Of a DNA stretch of 64,000 bases, positions 34,188 through 43,975 are shown in pieces. The translations under genes and the position numbers were made by a program. Source of the stretch: Ilyomonas sp965199845 (lineage in GTDB: Bacteria; Bacteroidota; Bacteroidia; Chitinophagales; Chitinophagaceae). A model generated the notes under the pieces. That model did no database searches, had not been told where the DNA came from, and was given only the letters and a program-made list of their open reading frames with translations. The first letter of the stretch is position 1, and every line of letters begins with the position of its first letter. The stretch spans positions 558,001 to 622,000 of the forward strand of contig CBDATZ010000042.1 of assembly GCA_965199845.1 (NCBI GenBank), given 5' to 3'.

Positions 34188-34724
34188 ATGGACAGCATTA
34201 ACCAGCAACAACAGGAAGAAAATTTTAAGAATTTGTTCGGCGAAGAAGCTAAAAAGAAAATTAAAGAACTTACAGACAGCGCAAAAACTTGTTTCTTTTG
34301 TACGCATATCACCGCAGGTGAGCCATTTTCTACACGACCTATGTCGGTACAAAAATTAGATGATGATGGCAACTTCTGGTTCTTGAGCGCAAACGATAGT
34401 CATAAAAACGAAGAGTTGAATTTAGATCATTCGGTTCAATTGTTATTTCAAGGCTCTTCTTACTCCGAATTTCTCAATATTTATGGCGATGCAACGGTGA
34501 GTAGCGATAAAGAAAAAATAAAGGAATTGTGGGAGCCGATATTGAAAACCTGGTTTACAGAAGGCGTTGATGATCCTCGTATTTCGGTGATAAAAGTAGA
34601 ACCAACAGAAGGTTATTATTGGGATACAAAACACGGACAAGCCGTTGCTTTTGTGAAGAAATTAGCCGGCGCCGCTTTGGGTAAAACTATGGATGACTCG
34701 ATAGAAGGCAAGCTGGATATATAA
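34188..34724 (+). CDS. Pyridoxamine 5'-phosphate oxidase-related general stress protein
   Basis: A 178-residue split-barrel flavin-binding protein of the general-stress-protein-26 type, started at the ATG of MDSINQQQQEENF. CFFCTHITAGEPFSTRPMSVQKL forms the first strands of the flavin site; FWFLSANDSHKNEEL and VQLLFQGSSYSEFLNIYGDATV follow. The C-terminal WEPILKTWFTEGVDDPRI stretch is typical. The frame upstream to 34161 overlaps the 27-base motif and is not likely to be coding. Confidence 0.9.
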   Translation: MDSINQQQQEENFKNLFGEEAKKKIKELTDSAKTCFFCTHITAGEPFSTRPMSVQKLDDDGNFWFLSANDSHKNEELNLDHSVQLLFQGSSYSEFLNIYGDATVSSDKEKIKELWEPILKTWFTEGVDDPRISVIKVEPTEGYYWDTKHGQAVAFVKKLAGAALGKTMDDSIEGKLDI

Positions 34725-34751
34725 CTATTTCTTTGGCTTATAACTATAAAC

Positions 34752-34783
34752 AAAATGCCTTACAGTTTTAGTAAGGCATTTTT
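34752..34783. terminator. Bidirectional terminator
   Basis: AAATGCCTTAC (34753-34763) and GTAAGGCATTT (34771-34781) pair around a 7-base loop with A and T runs at the ends; it lies between convergent genes. Confidence 0.88.
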
Positions 34784-34816
34784 GTGTTAATGAAATAATT
34801 CTGCTTATAAAATTAT

Positions 34817-35398
34817 TTAGTCTTTATAAAAATTTTCGCTGATTTCTGTTTCATTACCATTATCGCTTAACGAAGTAAAACGCGTAACAAATGTTCCTGC
34901 TTTTGATTTCGGATCATAAGCCACAAAACGCGTTTCAAAAGAGCCGGGAACAATATCTGCAATCATTGCCGCATTTGGCGCTAATGTAATTGTTTTAGCC
35001 GCTGCATCGTAACCAATAATATAAGCCCAGCCGGAATCTACATAGTTGGAAGGTCCGTAAGGCATTGTCAGGTTTTTCTTGTCAGCCGCCGCCGAAATGG
35101 TTTTCGGAACATCTATGTAATCAAGATGTATAAATTCATTTGTGCCTTTTGGATTCGCCTGACCAATAAATATAGTCTTGGAATCGCGAACCAGGTAAAC
35201 GCCTAAGAAACCCGACGGATCGACTGCGGAACTAACAGCCTGGCTGCTAACTGCCGATTTTGAAGAGAGAGAAACATTTTTTGTAGAAGATAAAGACGAT
35301 TGCTTTACGGCTATCTCCTTTGAACAGCTTGCGAATAAAAAACAAAAAAGAGAACCACCAATGAACGCTGCATTGGTAAATGCGTGGAGTTTTTTCAT
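34817..35398 (-). CDS. Lipoprotein of unknown function
   Basis: A 193-residue lipoprotein when started at the ATG of MKKLHAFTNAAFIGG, with lipobox FASC and Cys25 as lipid site. The longer frame to 35548 adds an unlikely leader. The mature part starts with a Ser-rich linker, then a beta-rich domain with GVYLVRDSKTIFIGQAN, KTITLAPNAAM and PGSFETRFVAYD. No family is recognised. It is monocistronic, facing the PPOX-type gene. Confidence 0.75.
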   Translation of the reverse strand: MKKLHAFTNAAFIGGSLFCFLFASCSKEIAVKQSSLSSTKNVSLSSKSAVSSQAVSSAVDPSGFLGVYLVRDSKTIFIGQANPKGTNEFIHLDYIDVPKTISAAADKKNLTMPYGPSNYVDSGWAYIIGYDAAAKTITLAPNAAMIADIVPGSFETRFVAYDPKSKAGTFVTRFTSLSDNGNETEISENFYKD

Positions 35399-35976
35399 GT
35401 TGCTTGTTGTGTTTGTTAGTCTATTGCTGGTAAATATGCAAAATAATTTTACATTAAATATTCCTTTTAGGTAAACAGAAAAACCAGCAAGGTTAATCAA
35501 TACAAAAACGCAGATCTGATGTTGAAAAAAAATCAGTGAAGAATACATTTCATACGAAAATGATTATAAGCGGGAAACATACATAACTCTGAATATTTCA
35601 GGCTCTCTAATATCTGTAAAATCGAAAGTCAGGTATCACTTTTGATTTGTTTCCATTAGTTATTTTTTATTTATCAGGAATCAATATAATAATCATATAA
35701 AAATCAGAATGGGTATTATAGTGATTCGACTTAAAAATATCAATATGAAGGAAAATATGAACACATCAAATAATGGTTTTGCCAGCAAATAATAAAGAAG
35801 AAAACCGGCAAAAGAAATAATAAATAAAAAAGTAAGAAAACTACAAAGCAATACCGGTATTGCTTACAATAAATGATGAGAATAATATAGCCTGATTCTC
35901 CTTTATAAACGATGCTTTTAGAAATGAAAGTCTTACCTTGTTAGTTTTAGCGCATTAGATAAAGAAGCAAATACCT
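35399..35976. other. 578-base gap holding copy 2 of the 27-base motif
   Basis: AT-rich, without an ORF of note (the longest plausible start gives about 14 codons at 35746). It contains the repeated motif at 35625-35651. I see no canonical TTTG/TAnnTTTG promoter. Confidence 0.5.
35625..35651 (+). promoter_or_regulatory. 27-base motif, copy 2, upstream of the CheB-CheR kinase
   Basis: It is identical to 34144-34170 except for C instead of T at position 13 (AAAGTCAGGTATCACTTTTG at its start). It lies 325 bases before the ATG at 35977. Confidence 0.5.
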
Positions 35977-38900
35977 ATGGATGATACAAGCTTTCCGCAG
36001 AACGCAGCCGCAAATGATTTAGCAAATAATAAAAACATAAAAGACTTTTTGGTTGTCGGTATTGGTGCTTCAGCCGGCGGCGTTCAGGCATTAAAAGAAT
36101 TTTTTGAAAATGTGCAGCCCAATAGCGGTATTGCCTATGTTGTTATCCTGCATCTTTCACCAGATCATGACAGCCAGTTGGCTAACATTCTGCAGACAGT
36201 AAGTATAATTCCGGTACAGAAAGTAACAGAAAAAATAGAAATAAAAAAAGACAATGTTTATGTTGTACCGCCAAACCGCAGCCTGCACATGTTTTATGGC
36301 GGTATTGCAGTCGAGGACATTCACACATCGGAAGAACGCCGCGCGCCGGTGGATATTTTTTTCCGGTCGCTTGCCGAATCTCATGAGTCACACGCTGTAG
36401 CCGTTATTCTTTCCGGCACCGGCGCCAATGGTTCTATGGGTTTAAAAAGGATAAAGGAAAAAGGCGGCGTTGTGTTTGTACAAAATCCGCGCGAAGCTGA
36501 ATATAATGATATGCCGCGCAATGCCATTGCCACTGAACTGGTAGATGAGATTTTAAATGTTCGTGCCATCCCCGCAAAAATTTTGGCTTATAAAGAAAGT
36601 ATTGGTAAAATAGAAATTCCTGATGTACAGGAAGATTTGGCAGAAATTCAGCAAGCTGCGCTGCGTGAAGTTTTTACCCAGTTGCATATACGTACCGGGC
36701 ACGATTTCACCAATTACAAAAGAGAAACGGTGTTACGCCGTATTGAGCGCCGCATCAACGTTCGCCAGCTTAACTCGCTGCCCTCTTATGCTGCTTTTCT
36801 CCGCAATACGCCTGAAGAATCGCAGGCTTTATTAAAGGATTTATTAATCTCAGTTACTAATTTTTTTCGCGACAGAACTTCATTCGAGTATCTCGAAACA
36901 AATATTTTTCCGCGCATTCTCTTACACAAGAAAACTGAAGATACAATACGCATCTGGATAGCAGGCTGTGCCACCGGCGAAGAAGCGTATTCTCTTGCTA
37001 TGCTTTTGTATGAAAAAATGCAGGAAGGCAAGGAAATGCCAATCGTTCAGATTTTTGCAACTGATATAGACGAAGCTGCCATTGCTACTGCCCGCGATGG
37101 ATTTTATACACTTAATGATGCAGCGGACGTAAGTCCTGAACGCTTGCGCCGGTTCTTTATACCTGAAGCCAACGGCTTTCGCATTAGGAAAGAATTGCGC
37201 GAGATGGTTTTATTTGCTATTCACAACGTAATAAAAGATCCGCCATTTTCTCGTGTTGATATGATAACCTGCCGCAACTTGCTTATTTATCTTAATCAGG
37301 GCGCGCAAAACCGGGTGATGGAAACGTTTCATTTTGCACTGAACCCCGGCGGTTTCTTGTTCCTGGGTTCCAGCGAGTCGGTTGATGGAGCAACCGATTT
37401 ATATGTGGCGGAAAGCAAAGAACACCAGGTGTTTCAAAGCCGGCAAGCGACTACACGTCCTATTCCGGTTCCCGATAATAACTTACCGGTTTCGTTTCGC
37501 GTAAAGCTTCCGGAAAATGAAAATAGGGAGACAAAAAATTCGCGCGAGCAGGAAAACCGAACGCTCGAACGCATTTCGCTTAACGATCTGCACCAGCGTT
37601 TATTAGAACAATATGCGCCGCCTTCTATTGTGGTGAACGAAACGCACGATGTAGTTCACATATCAGAAAAAGCAGGTCGTTTTCTACAGGTTACAGGTGG
37701 CGAACCATCGGTAAATATTTTAAGACTGATAAAACAAGAGCTGCGCTTAGAGCTTCGGACAGCACTTTACCAGGCTGTACAAAAAGGTATTAATATAGAA
37801 ATAAAAAATTTATCGGTTACAACCAACGGACATTCCGAGAAGATTAATGTTCATGTGCGTCCGGTACTTCGCCAAAACGATACTGCGCGAGGTTTTGTGC
37901 TCCTTATATTCGAGCCATCTGAAGATAAATTTGTGACAGACAGAGTTGAAGTATTTCCGGCAGAATCGGAACCGATAACTCTTCAGCTTGAAGAAGAAAT
38001 TACTTACCTGAAATCGCAGCTTCGTACATCGAACGAGCAATTCGAAATACAAACGGAAGAACTGAAAGCTTCTAACGAGGAATTGCAGGCAATGAATGAA
38101 GAACTGCGTTCTGCGGCCGAAGAATTGGAAACCAGTAAAGAAGAACTGCAATCTATTAATGAAGAACTGATAACAGTAAACCAGGAATTAAAAATAAAGA
38201 TTGAAGAAGTTTCACATTCCAACAACGATTTTCTCAATCTCATTAATTCTACAGATATCGGTACTGTCTTTTTAGACCGTAATTTCCGTGTTAAATTATT
38301 TACTCCAGCTGCCTGCGAAATATTCAATTTAATTCAGGCAGATATTGGCCGGCCGCTTTCCGATATTACCAGCCAGCTTGAATATGATAAATTGATAGCC
38401 GATGTTGAAATTGTATTACAAAAGCTGCAGCCTGTTGAACGTGAAGTCACTATAAAGGGCGAGCGCACATTTTTAATGCAATTGCTACCATACCGTACGG
38501 CAGAAGATCGTATTAGCGGCGTTGTAATCGTATTTGTAAACATTACACAACGCAAACGGGCAGAAGAAGCACTTCGCGGATCAAATGAACGTATGCGTTT
38601 GCTTGCAGAGAGTGCAACCGATTTTGCCATTTTAACGCTCGATATAAACGGTATTATTAACTCGTGGAATTCGGGTGCAGAAAAGGTTTTTGGTTGGCCG
38701 GAAAAAGAAATTATCGGGCAACCAGGGGACGTTTTATTTACACCGGAAGATCGTACAGATGGAGCACCTGAAGGCGAAATGAAAAAAACGCTCGAAACGG
38801 GCCGCAGTGAAGATGAGCGCTGGCATATCCGTAAAGATGGATCTCGTTTTTATGCTTCCGGTGTTATGTCTCTTTTAAAAGATGGAAAAGGCTTTGCCAA

Positions 38901-40380
38901 AATTGCCCGCGACATGACGGACAAATTGAAATCTGAAAAAGCCCTGAAAGATAACGAAGAACACTATCGCATTGCCCTCGAAGCCGGCGAACTGGCAACG
39001 TGGGACTGGAACACAATTACGAACAAAATTGTTTGGAATGATCAGCATTATCGTTTGTTTGGTATAAATCATAAAGAAGATAGCATAGAACCGGAATTTT
39101 TTCTAGAATTTATTTGTCCTGAAGATTTAGCCTATGTAAAAAATCAGCTTGCCGAAGTGATGGGCGAAACAGGTATTTACTCAGCTGAATTTCGCATTAT
39201 ACGAGAAAACGATCAGGCAATGCGTTGGATGAATGGTTACGGGCGCGTTACCGAACGGGTAAATGGAAAGCCAACCCGCATTTCGGGAGTTATGTTCGAT
39301 TGCACAGAGCGCCGTGAAGCCGCAGACAAGCTTGAGGCCACGCAAAATACGTTATACACTGCTTTAGAAGCTGCTAAAATGGGTGTCTGGAACATGAATT
39401 TAAAAACCAAATATATTGACCGGAGTGGGCGTCATGATCAGTTATTAGGATTCACTACCTGGCAGGAAGAGTGGGACTTAGAGAAGGCAAAACAATATAT
39501 TATTGAAGAAGACAAAGCCAAGTTTGACGAGGCATACGAGAAACTATATACCGACGGAACTTTTCAGTTAGAAGTTCGAGTAAAACATCAGGCAAACAAC
39601 ATTTGCTGGATTCATTATTATGGCCGCGTATTTAAAAACGAAAACGAAGAAATGGAAAATGCGGCAGGTGTCATTTTTGATATTACCGACCGTAAAACTA
39701 TAGAAAAACAAAAAGATGATTTTATTGGTATTGCCAGCCATGAATTGAAGACACCGGTAACCAGTATAAAAGCATATGCAGAAATATTGCAGGAATTGTT
39801 TACCAATGCAAATGATATGCGATCTGCCAACCTGATGGGAAAACTTGATAAGCAGGTTGACAGGCTTACCAACCTGATAAAAGATTTGCTTGATGTAACA
39901 AAAATATCGGAGGGACAATTAGAACTGAATAAAGAAACAATCAATTTTACCGAGTTGATTAGAAATGTTACAGAAGAAATGCAGCGGACAACGCGAAATC
40001 ATAAAATTAATGTTACAGCTTCAACATTGCCCATGATAACGGGTGATAAGGAGCGGCTGGGACAGGTACTTACTAACTTGCTATCGAATGCCATTAAATA
40101 TTCACCTAATGCTGCAGATATTTCCGTAAATACGTTTATAAAAAACAATGAAATACATATATCGGTTCAGGATTTTGGTATTGGAATGACGGCCGGAACA
40201 CAGGCAAGGCTGTTTGAGCGTTTTTACCGTTCAGAAGATGCAACCACCCGTTCCTTTCCCGGTTTAGGTTTGGGGCTGTATATTTCTTTACAAATTATGA
40301 AAAGGCATGGAGGAAGAATCGAAGTAAAAAGCGAAAAAGAAAAAGGTTCAGTCTTTACAATGATTTTGCCCGTTAATTAG
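35977..40380 (+). CDS. CheB-CheR-PAS-histidine kinase fusion protein
   Basis: A 1467-residue cytoplasmic signalling protein. Residues about 22-205 form a CheB-type methylesterase domain with GASAGG (Ser32) and LHLSPDHDS (His59); the third catalytic position is Asn151 (SGTGANGSMG). Residues about 220-490 are CheR-like, with RIERRIN, FFRDRTSFEYL, the SAM site IWIAGCATGEEAYSLAM and ITCRNLLIYL. A heptad-rich coiled coil spans roughly 660-750, with EELQ repeats, followed by several PAS domains. A HisKA domain has His1255 in ASHELKTP, and the ATPase has NLLSNAIKYSP, DFGIGM and GLGLGLYIS. No methyl-accepting receptor genes lie nearby, so the methyl-transfer target is unknown. Confidence 0.94.
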   Translation: MDDTSFPQNAAANDLANNKNIKDFLVVGIGASAGGVQALKEFFENVQPNSGIAYVVILHLSPDHDSQLANILQTVSIIPVQKVTEKIEIKKDNVYVVPPNRSLHMFYGGIAVEDIHTSEERRAPVDIFFRSLAESHESHAVAVILSGTGANGSMGLKRIKEKGGVVFVQNPREAEYNDMPRNAIATELVDEILNVRAIPAKILAYKESIGKIEIPDVQEDLAEIQQAALREVFTQLHIRTGHDFTNYKRETVLRRIERRINVRQLNSLPSYAAFLRNTPEESQALLKDLLISVTNFFRDRTSFEYLETNIFPRILLHKKTEDTIRIWIAGCATGEEAYSLAMLLYEKMQEGKEMPIVQIFATDIDEAAIATARDGFYTLNDAADVSPERLRRFFIPEANGFRIRKELREMVLFAIHNVIKDPPFSRVDMITCRNLLIYLNQGAQNRVMETFHFALNPGGFLFLGSSESVDGATDLYVAESKEHQVFQSRQATTRPIPVPDNNLPVSFRVKLPENENRETKNSREQENRTLERISLNDLHQRLLEQYAPPSIVVNETHDVVHISEKAGRFLQVTGGEPSVNILRLIKQELRLELRTALYQAVQKGINIEIKNLSVTTNGHSEKINVHVRPVLRQNDTARGFVLLIFEPSEDKFVTDRVEVFPAESEPITLQLEEEITYLKSQLRTSNEQFEIQTEELKASNEELQAMNEELRSAAEELETSKEELQSINEELITVNQELKIKIEEVSHSNNDFLNLINSTDIGTVFLDRNFRVKLFTPAACEIFNLIQADIGRPLSDITSQLEYDKLIADVEIVLQKLQPVEREVTIKGERTFLMQLLPYRTAEDRISGVVIVFVNITQRKRAEEALRGSNERMRLLAESATDFAILTLDINGIINSWNSGAEKVFGWPEKEIIGQPGDVLFTPEDRTDGAPEGEMKKTLETGRSEDERWHIRKDGSRFYASGVMSLLKDGKGFAKIARDMTDKLKSEKALKDNEEHYRIALEAGELATWDWNTITNKIVWNDQHYRLFGINHKEDSIEPEFFLEFICPEDLAYVKNQLAEVMGETGIYSAEFRIIRENDQAMRWMNGYGRVTERVNGKPTRISGVMFDCTERREAADKLEATQNTLYTALEAAKMGVWNMNLKTKYIDRSGRHDQLLGFTTWQEEWDLEKAKQYIIEEDKAKFDEAYEKLYTDGTFQLEVRVKHQANNICWIHYYGRVFKNENEEMENAAGVIFDITDRKTIEKQKDDFIGIASHELKTPVTSIKAYAEILQELFTNANDMRSANLMGKLDKQVDRLTNLIKDLLDVTKISEGQLELNKETINFTELIRNVTEEMQRTTRNHKINVTASTLPMITGDKERLGQVLTNLLSNAIKYSPNAADISVNTFIKNNEIHISVQDFGIGMTAGTQARLFERFYRSEDATTRSFPGLGLGLYISLQIMKRHGGRIEVKSEKEKGSVFTMILPVN

Positions 40381-40744
40381 TGATTTATTTGCTGAATTTT
40401 ATTATTTGCACAAAACCCTTAAGAAACAAAAGCTTGCACTTGGTAATGACTATAATAAGTCGGATGTCGTGTAATTTGTCTTAAAAATGGTCAGATATAA
40501 TATTGTATATCAGGAAGTCTAATATCTCTATCATATCATTATTTCGCTGCCAATATTATTTTTTCATATCATCATTTGAATGACTTATAAAATATGTATA
40601 CTATATAAATCGCCGATATTATTAATTCCGTATTTTTATTTTTCAATTTTAACCTAACACTTATGTTTTGCTGCCATTGAGATTCTTGCCCGTTTTGTTT
40701 TACTAAGCGTCTTCTTTATTCTTCAACAAATAAACATCAAACAA
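40381..40744. other. 364-base AT-rich gap
   Basis: It lies between two plus-strand genes. I see no ORF, terminator or clear promoter; a TATGTTTTG stretch near 40662 is close to, but not a match for, TAnnTTTG. Confidence 0.5.
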
Positions 40745-43700
40745 GTGAAAACGATTTTTACTTCTCTCTTCGTGCTTTGCTATGCTGCCCTTTTTGCCCA
40801 GGCCGGTGCTCTTGATCCAAGTTTTGCTATCAAAGGACAATTTGTTTCTACAAACCAACTTTCTTTACATTATCAAAGTGCAGTTACAGCAATTGCAGTT
40901 CAGCCAGATGGTAAAATTATTATGGCTGGTTATGGAAATACTTATGTATCAAGCGATGCGGAAGATTTTGAAATCTTTCGTTTAAATACTAATGGAACAC
41001 TTGATAATAGTTTTGGAAATGCCGGAAGAGTTTTTATAGATTTTACAAAACCAGGAGAACTTTTACCTTCTAATGATAAAGTAACCAGTATTGCTTTGCA
41101 GCCAGATGGTAAAATTGTAGTTGCCGGAAACATAAATATCTATTTTAATAATTATATAGATTCAATACAGACGTACAACACGTATGATATTGGTATTGTT
41201 AGGTTAAACCCGAACGGAAGTTTGGATGCGACTTTTAATAAAACAGGAAAGAAGATAATAGACCTTTCTGGTTCTAAGTACGGGCTTGGTTCTGGTACCA
41301 GTGCTGATTTGTGTTCTGGTGTTGTATTGCGCGATAATGGCAAAATAGTTCTTGGCGGTTATACCTATAACAACAATAATAAAATACAAGCCTATCCTTT
41401 TGGTAATAACGATCCGTTGCTTATTCAATTAAAGAAAAATGGAAGTTTTGATTCTTCTTACAATGGTAATGGCGTTAAAATTCTTGTGAGAAAATCATCT
41501 GATGACCAAATCAAGGATGTTGCCCTACAGGAAGATGGTAAGATTGTATTAACTGGTTCTACTAATTCTGACAATATCAGCACCAATCAGTTGGTAATGC
41601 GTACTTTGCCAAGCGGAGCAATAGACAAAACTTTTAATGCAACAGGTTATTCTATTATTGATGTAGGAAGTGGAACGAGTGATTTTGGAACGACCGTAAA
41701 CATTTTACAAGGCGGAAAAATTATTGTCGGTGGCTATTACTATAATCAGGACAATAATGCCAGCAGTTATCTGATAAGGTATAAAGCAAACGGAAAGATT
41801 GATAATACGTTTGGAACAAACGGAAAAACTATTGTTGCCGGTGATGTTTACAATACAGCCAATGCGGTTTCCATTCAGAAAGATAATAAAATTATACAGT
41901 CAACAGAAGGCTTTACAGTGCGCAGATATTTAAGTAATGGAAAATTAGATAGCAGCTTTGGCACCTATGGCAAATCGAAAGCTTTTATCACGTTGCCTCC
42001 TGCGAGCTATTTTGGTACGCAAAGCAGTTATGCCAATGCCTTACAGCTCGATGGAAAAATACTTGTTACCGGAACAACTTCATTCGGCCTTGACCGATAT
42101 ACATATGGTAACACTGATGCTGCTGTAAGAATGTTGGCTGCCGGACGCAATTATGGCGTTACAGCACCGAACGATACAACTATAAATTTAACTTCGGGAT
42201 GTACAGTATCACTCCAAAATATTGACCCGATTTTGTACCCGGATACTTCTTTCTCAATCGTAAAATATTATTTGTATAAATCCCCAAGTTCGAATCCAGA
42301 CATACCTTATGATTCAGGTTATGGTTCTGCAAGTGGAAAACAGTTCGATATCAACGCCACCACACGCGTAACTTATATTTCAACGATAGATCCGCTTCAA
42401 AGAGATTCATTTACGGTTACCGTTACCGGCGGTGTTCTGGCAACAGCGTTAGACTTTGATGGTATTGATGATAGGGTTGATTTGAATTTACCGTTTTATT
42501 CTCGAATACCGGGGGTGAATCATACATATAGTGTTGAAACATGGATTAATGTAAAAGCCTATAATAAAAACGGAGGCTCGGTTCTTCTTGGTAATCAACG
42601 GGGAAATGATTCGGGTATTGTTATCTCTATTGATCCAAACGGATATATCACAACGTATCAGCCTAATATAGGCACTGTAAAATCAACATATAAAATTCCG
42701 CTAAACACCTGGACGCATATTGCGGTAGTACAATCTATATCGAAACTTGATTTATTTGTAAATGGCATCTTTACACAAACACTTTTACAGGCACCAAATC
42801 TTCAGGGTGAGACCGGAAATCCTTTTTGTATTGGAGCTTCAACAAACGATGGTACAACATTCAGCCATAACTTCAATGGTATTATTGACAACCTGAGAAT
42901 ATGGAACATTGCGCTGTGCCAGGGTGAAATTCAAAGAAACATGACGTGTGAAGTTACGAGCGCTGTTGGTCTTCTTACCGAACTTACTTTCAACCAAAGT
43001 AGTTCAATTGCGGGATGTAAAAATACCGGATTAAACGGCAGTGGAACTTTGCATAACTTCTATTTAGACGGTCCAACCTCAAATTGGGTAAAAGGTTCTG
43101 GCTTTATTAATGGAGTATGTACTTCGTTTTCAAACCTTGTTATCACAACTACTTCTCATTACCTTAGTTTCCCTTCTGCAAAAGGAATTTGCGGTGCCTA
43201 TCCAAATTTTTCTATTACAGCAACGTCAGATTGTTACAATAGCGTTCAATATACATATACAAAAAATCCAAGAACATTTTTCCCGGTTGGTGATAACTAT
43301 ATATATGCATACGCAACTGATGCGCTTGGCAATAAAGACAGTATATCACTGGATATTTCTATTTACGATTTGGAAGCGCCAACTTTAGTAACAAAGGATA
43401 CAACTATCAAATTAGATGAAAATGGCTTTGCGGCTTTAGATGCCAAATCCGTTACAGATAGTTTATACGACAATTGCACACAACGGAACTTCATCAATTT
43501 GAATGTAAGTCCAAACACGTTCTATAGTAATAATGTTGGTGTGAATACAGTAGAGGTAAAAGCAACTGATGCACGAGGCAATATAACTACAAAAACGGCT
43601 ACCGTTACTGTGTTGCCTTACGGCTCTAAAGTTAATAACGCATTTATAGCAACTGATAACAAAGCATCTTTAAGAAATGATTTTAAAGTGATGATTTCTC

Positions 43701-43924
43701 CAAATCCGGCACAAGATCATTTTACTTTACAAGTAGCAAGTAAGAATCTGACGGATAAAATCAATATCCGAATTACGGACATATCAGGTAAAGTTTTAGA
43801 TGTGATATCAAATGTAAATGCGGGTGAATTAAAACATTTTGGTTCGCAATACAAAGCAGGTATTTACATAGCAAACATTACACAGGGAACAAATCATAAG
43901 ACGATTAAGATTGTGAAGATGTAA
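40745..43924 (+). CDS. Large secreted protein: delta-60 repeats, LamG-like domain, T9SS signal
   Basis: A 1059-residue protein started at GTG with signal peptide MKTIFTSLFVLCYAALFAQA. Residues about 20-460 carry a series of delta-60 repeats (AIAVQPDGKIIMAG, SIALQPDGKIVVAG, FRLNTNGTLDNSFG and similar). A concanavalin/LamG-like domain follows at about 560-740 (TALDFDGIDDRVDL, SVETWINVKAY, FNGIIDNLRIWNIALC). An HYR-like module lies at about 870-960. The C terminus ISPNPAQDHFTLQV...GIYIANITQGTNHKTIKIVKM is a type IX sorting signal. It is presumably displayed or secreted; ligand unknown. Confidence 0.9.
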   Translation: MKTIFTSLFVLCYAALFAQAGALDPSFAIKGQFVSTNQLSLHYQSAVTAIAVQPDGKIIMAGYGNTYVSSDAEDFEIFRLNTNGTLDNSFGNAGRVFIDFTKPGELLPSNDKVTSIALQPDGKIVVAGNINIYFNNYIDSIQTYNTYDIGIVRLNPNGSLDATFNKTGKKIIDLSGSKYGLGSGTSADLCSGVVLRDNGKIVLGGYTYNNNNKIQAYPFGNNDPLLIQLKKNGSFDSSYNGNGVKILVRKSSDDQIKDVALQEDGKIVLTGSTNSDNISTNQLVMRTLPSGAIDKTFNATGYSIIDVGSGTSDFGTTVNILQGGKIIVGGYYYNQDNNASSYLIRYKANGKIDNTFGTNGKTIVAGDVYNTANAVSIQKDNKIIQSTEGFTVRRYLSNGKLDSSFGTYGKSKAFITLPPASYFGTQSSYANALQLDGKILVTGTTSFGLDRYTYGNTDAAVRMLAAGRNYGVTAPNDTTINLTSGCTVSLQNIDPILYPDTSFSIVKYYLYKSPSSNPDIPYDSGYGSASGKQFDINATTRVTYISTIDPLQRDSFTVTVTGGVLATALDFDGIDDRVDLNLPFYSRIPGVNHTYSVETWINVKAYNKNGGSVLLGNQRGNDSGIVISIDPNGYITTYQPNIGTVKSTYKIPLNTWTHIAVVQSISKLDLFVNGIFTQTLLQAPNLQGETGNPFCIGASTNDGTTFSHNFNGIIDNLRIWNIALCQGEIQRNMTCEVTSAVGLLTELTFNQSSSIAGCKNTGLNGSGTLHNFYLDGPTSNWVKGSGFINGVCTSFSNLVITTTSHYLSFPSAKGICGAYPNFSITATSDCYNSVQYTYTKNPRTFFPVGDNYIYAYATDALGNKDSISLDISIYDLEAPTLVTKDTTIKLDENGFAALDAKSVTDSLYDNCTQRNFINLNVSPNTFYSNNVGVNTVEVKATDARGNITTKTATVTVLPYGSKVNNAFIATDNKASLRNDFKVMISPNPAQDHFTLQVASKNLTDKINIRITDISGKVLDVISNVNAGELKHFGSQYKAGIYIANITQGTNHKTIKIVKM

Positions 43925-43939
43925 TTACAATCCATACAT

Positions 43940-43975
43940 AAAAAGACCTTGACTTTGCTAAGTCAAGGTCTTTTT
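43940..43975. terminator. Bidirectional terminator
   Basis: AAAAAGACCTTGACTT and AAGTCAAGGTCTTTTT pair perfectly over 16 bp around TGCT. It ends within the stop codon of the minus-strand gene. Confidence 0.95.

Noticed and set aside
36157..36391. Antisense ORFs inside the CheB domain
   Set aside because: Short Cys/Phe-rich frames without family features, opposite a well-supported gene.
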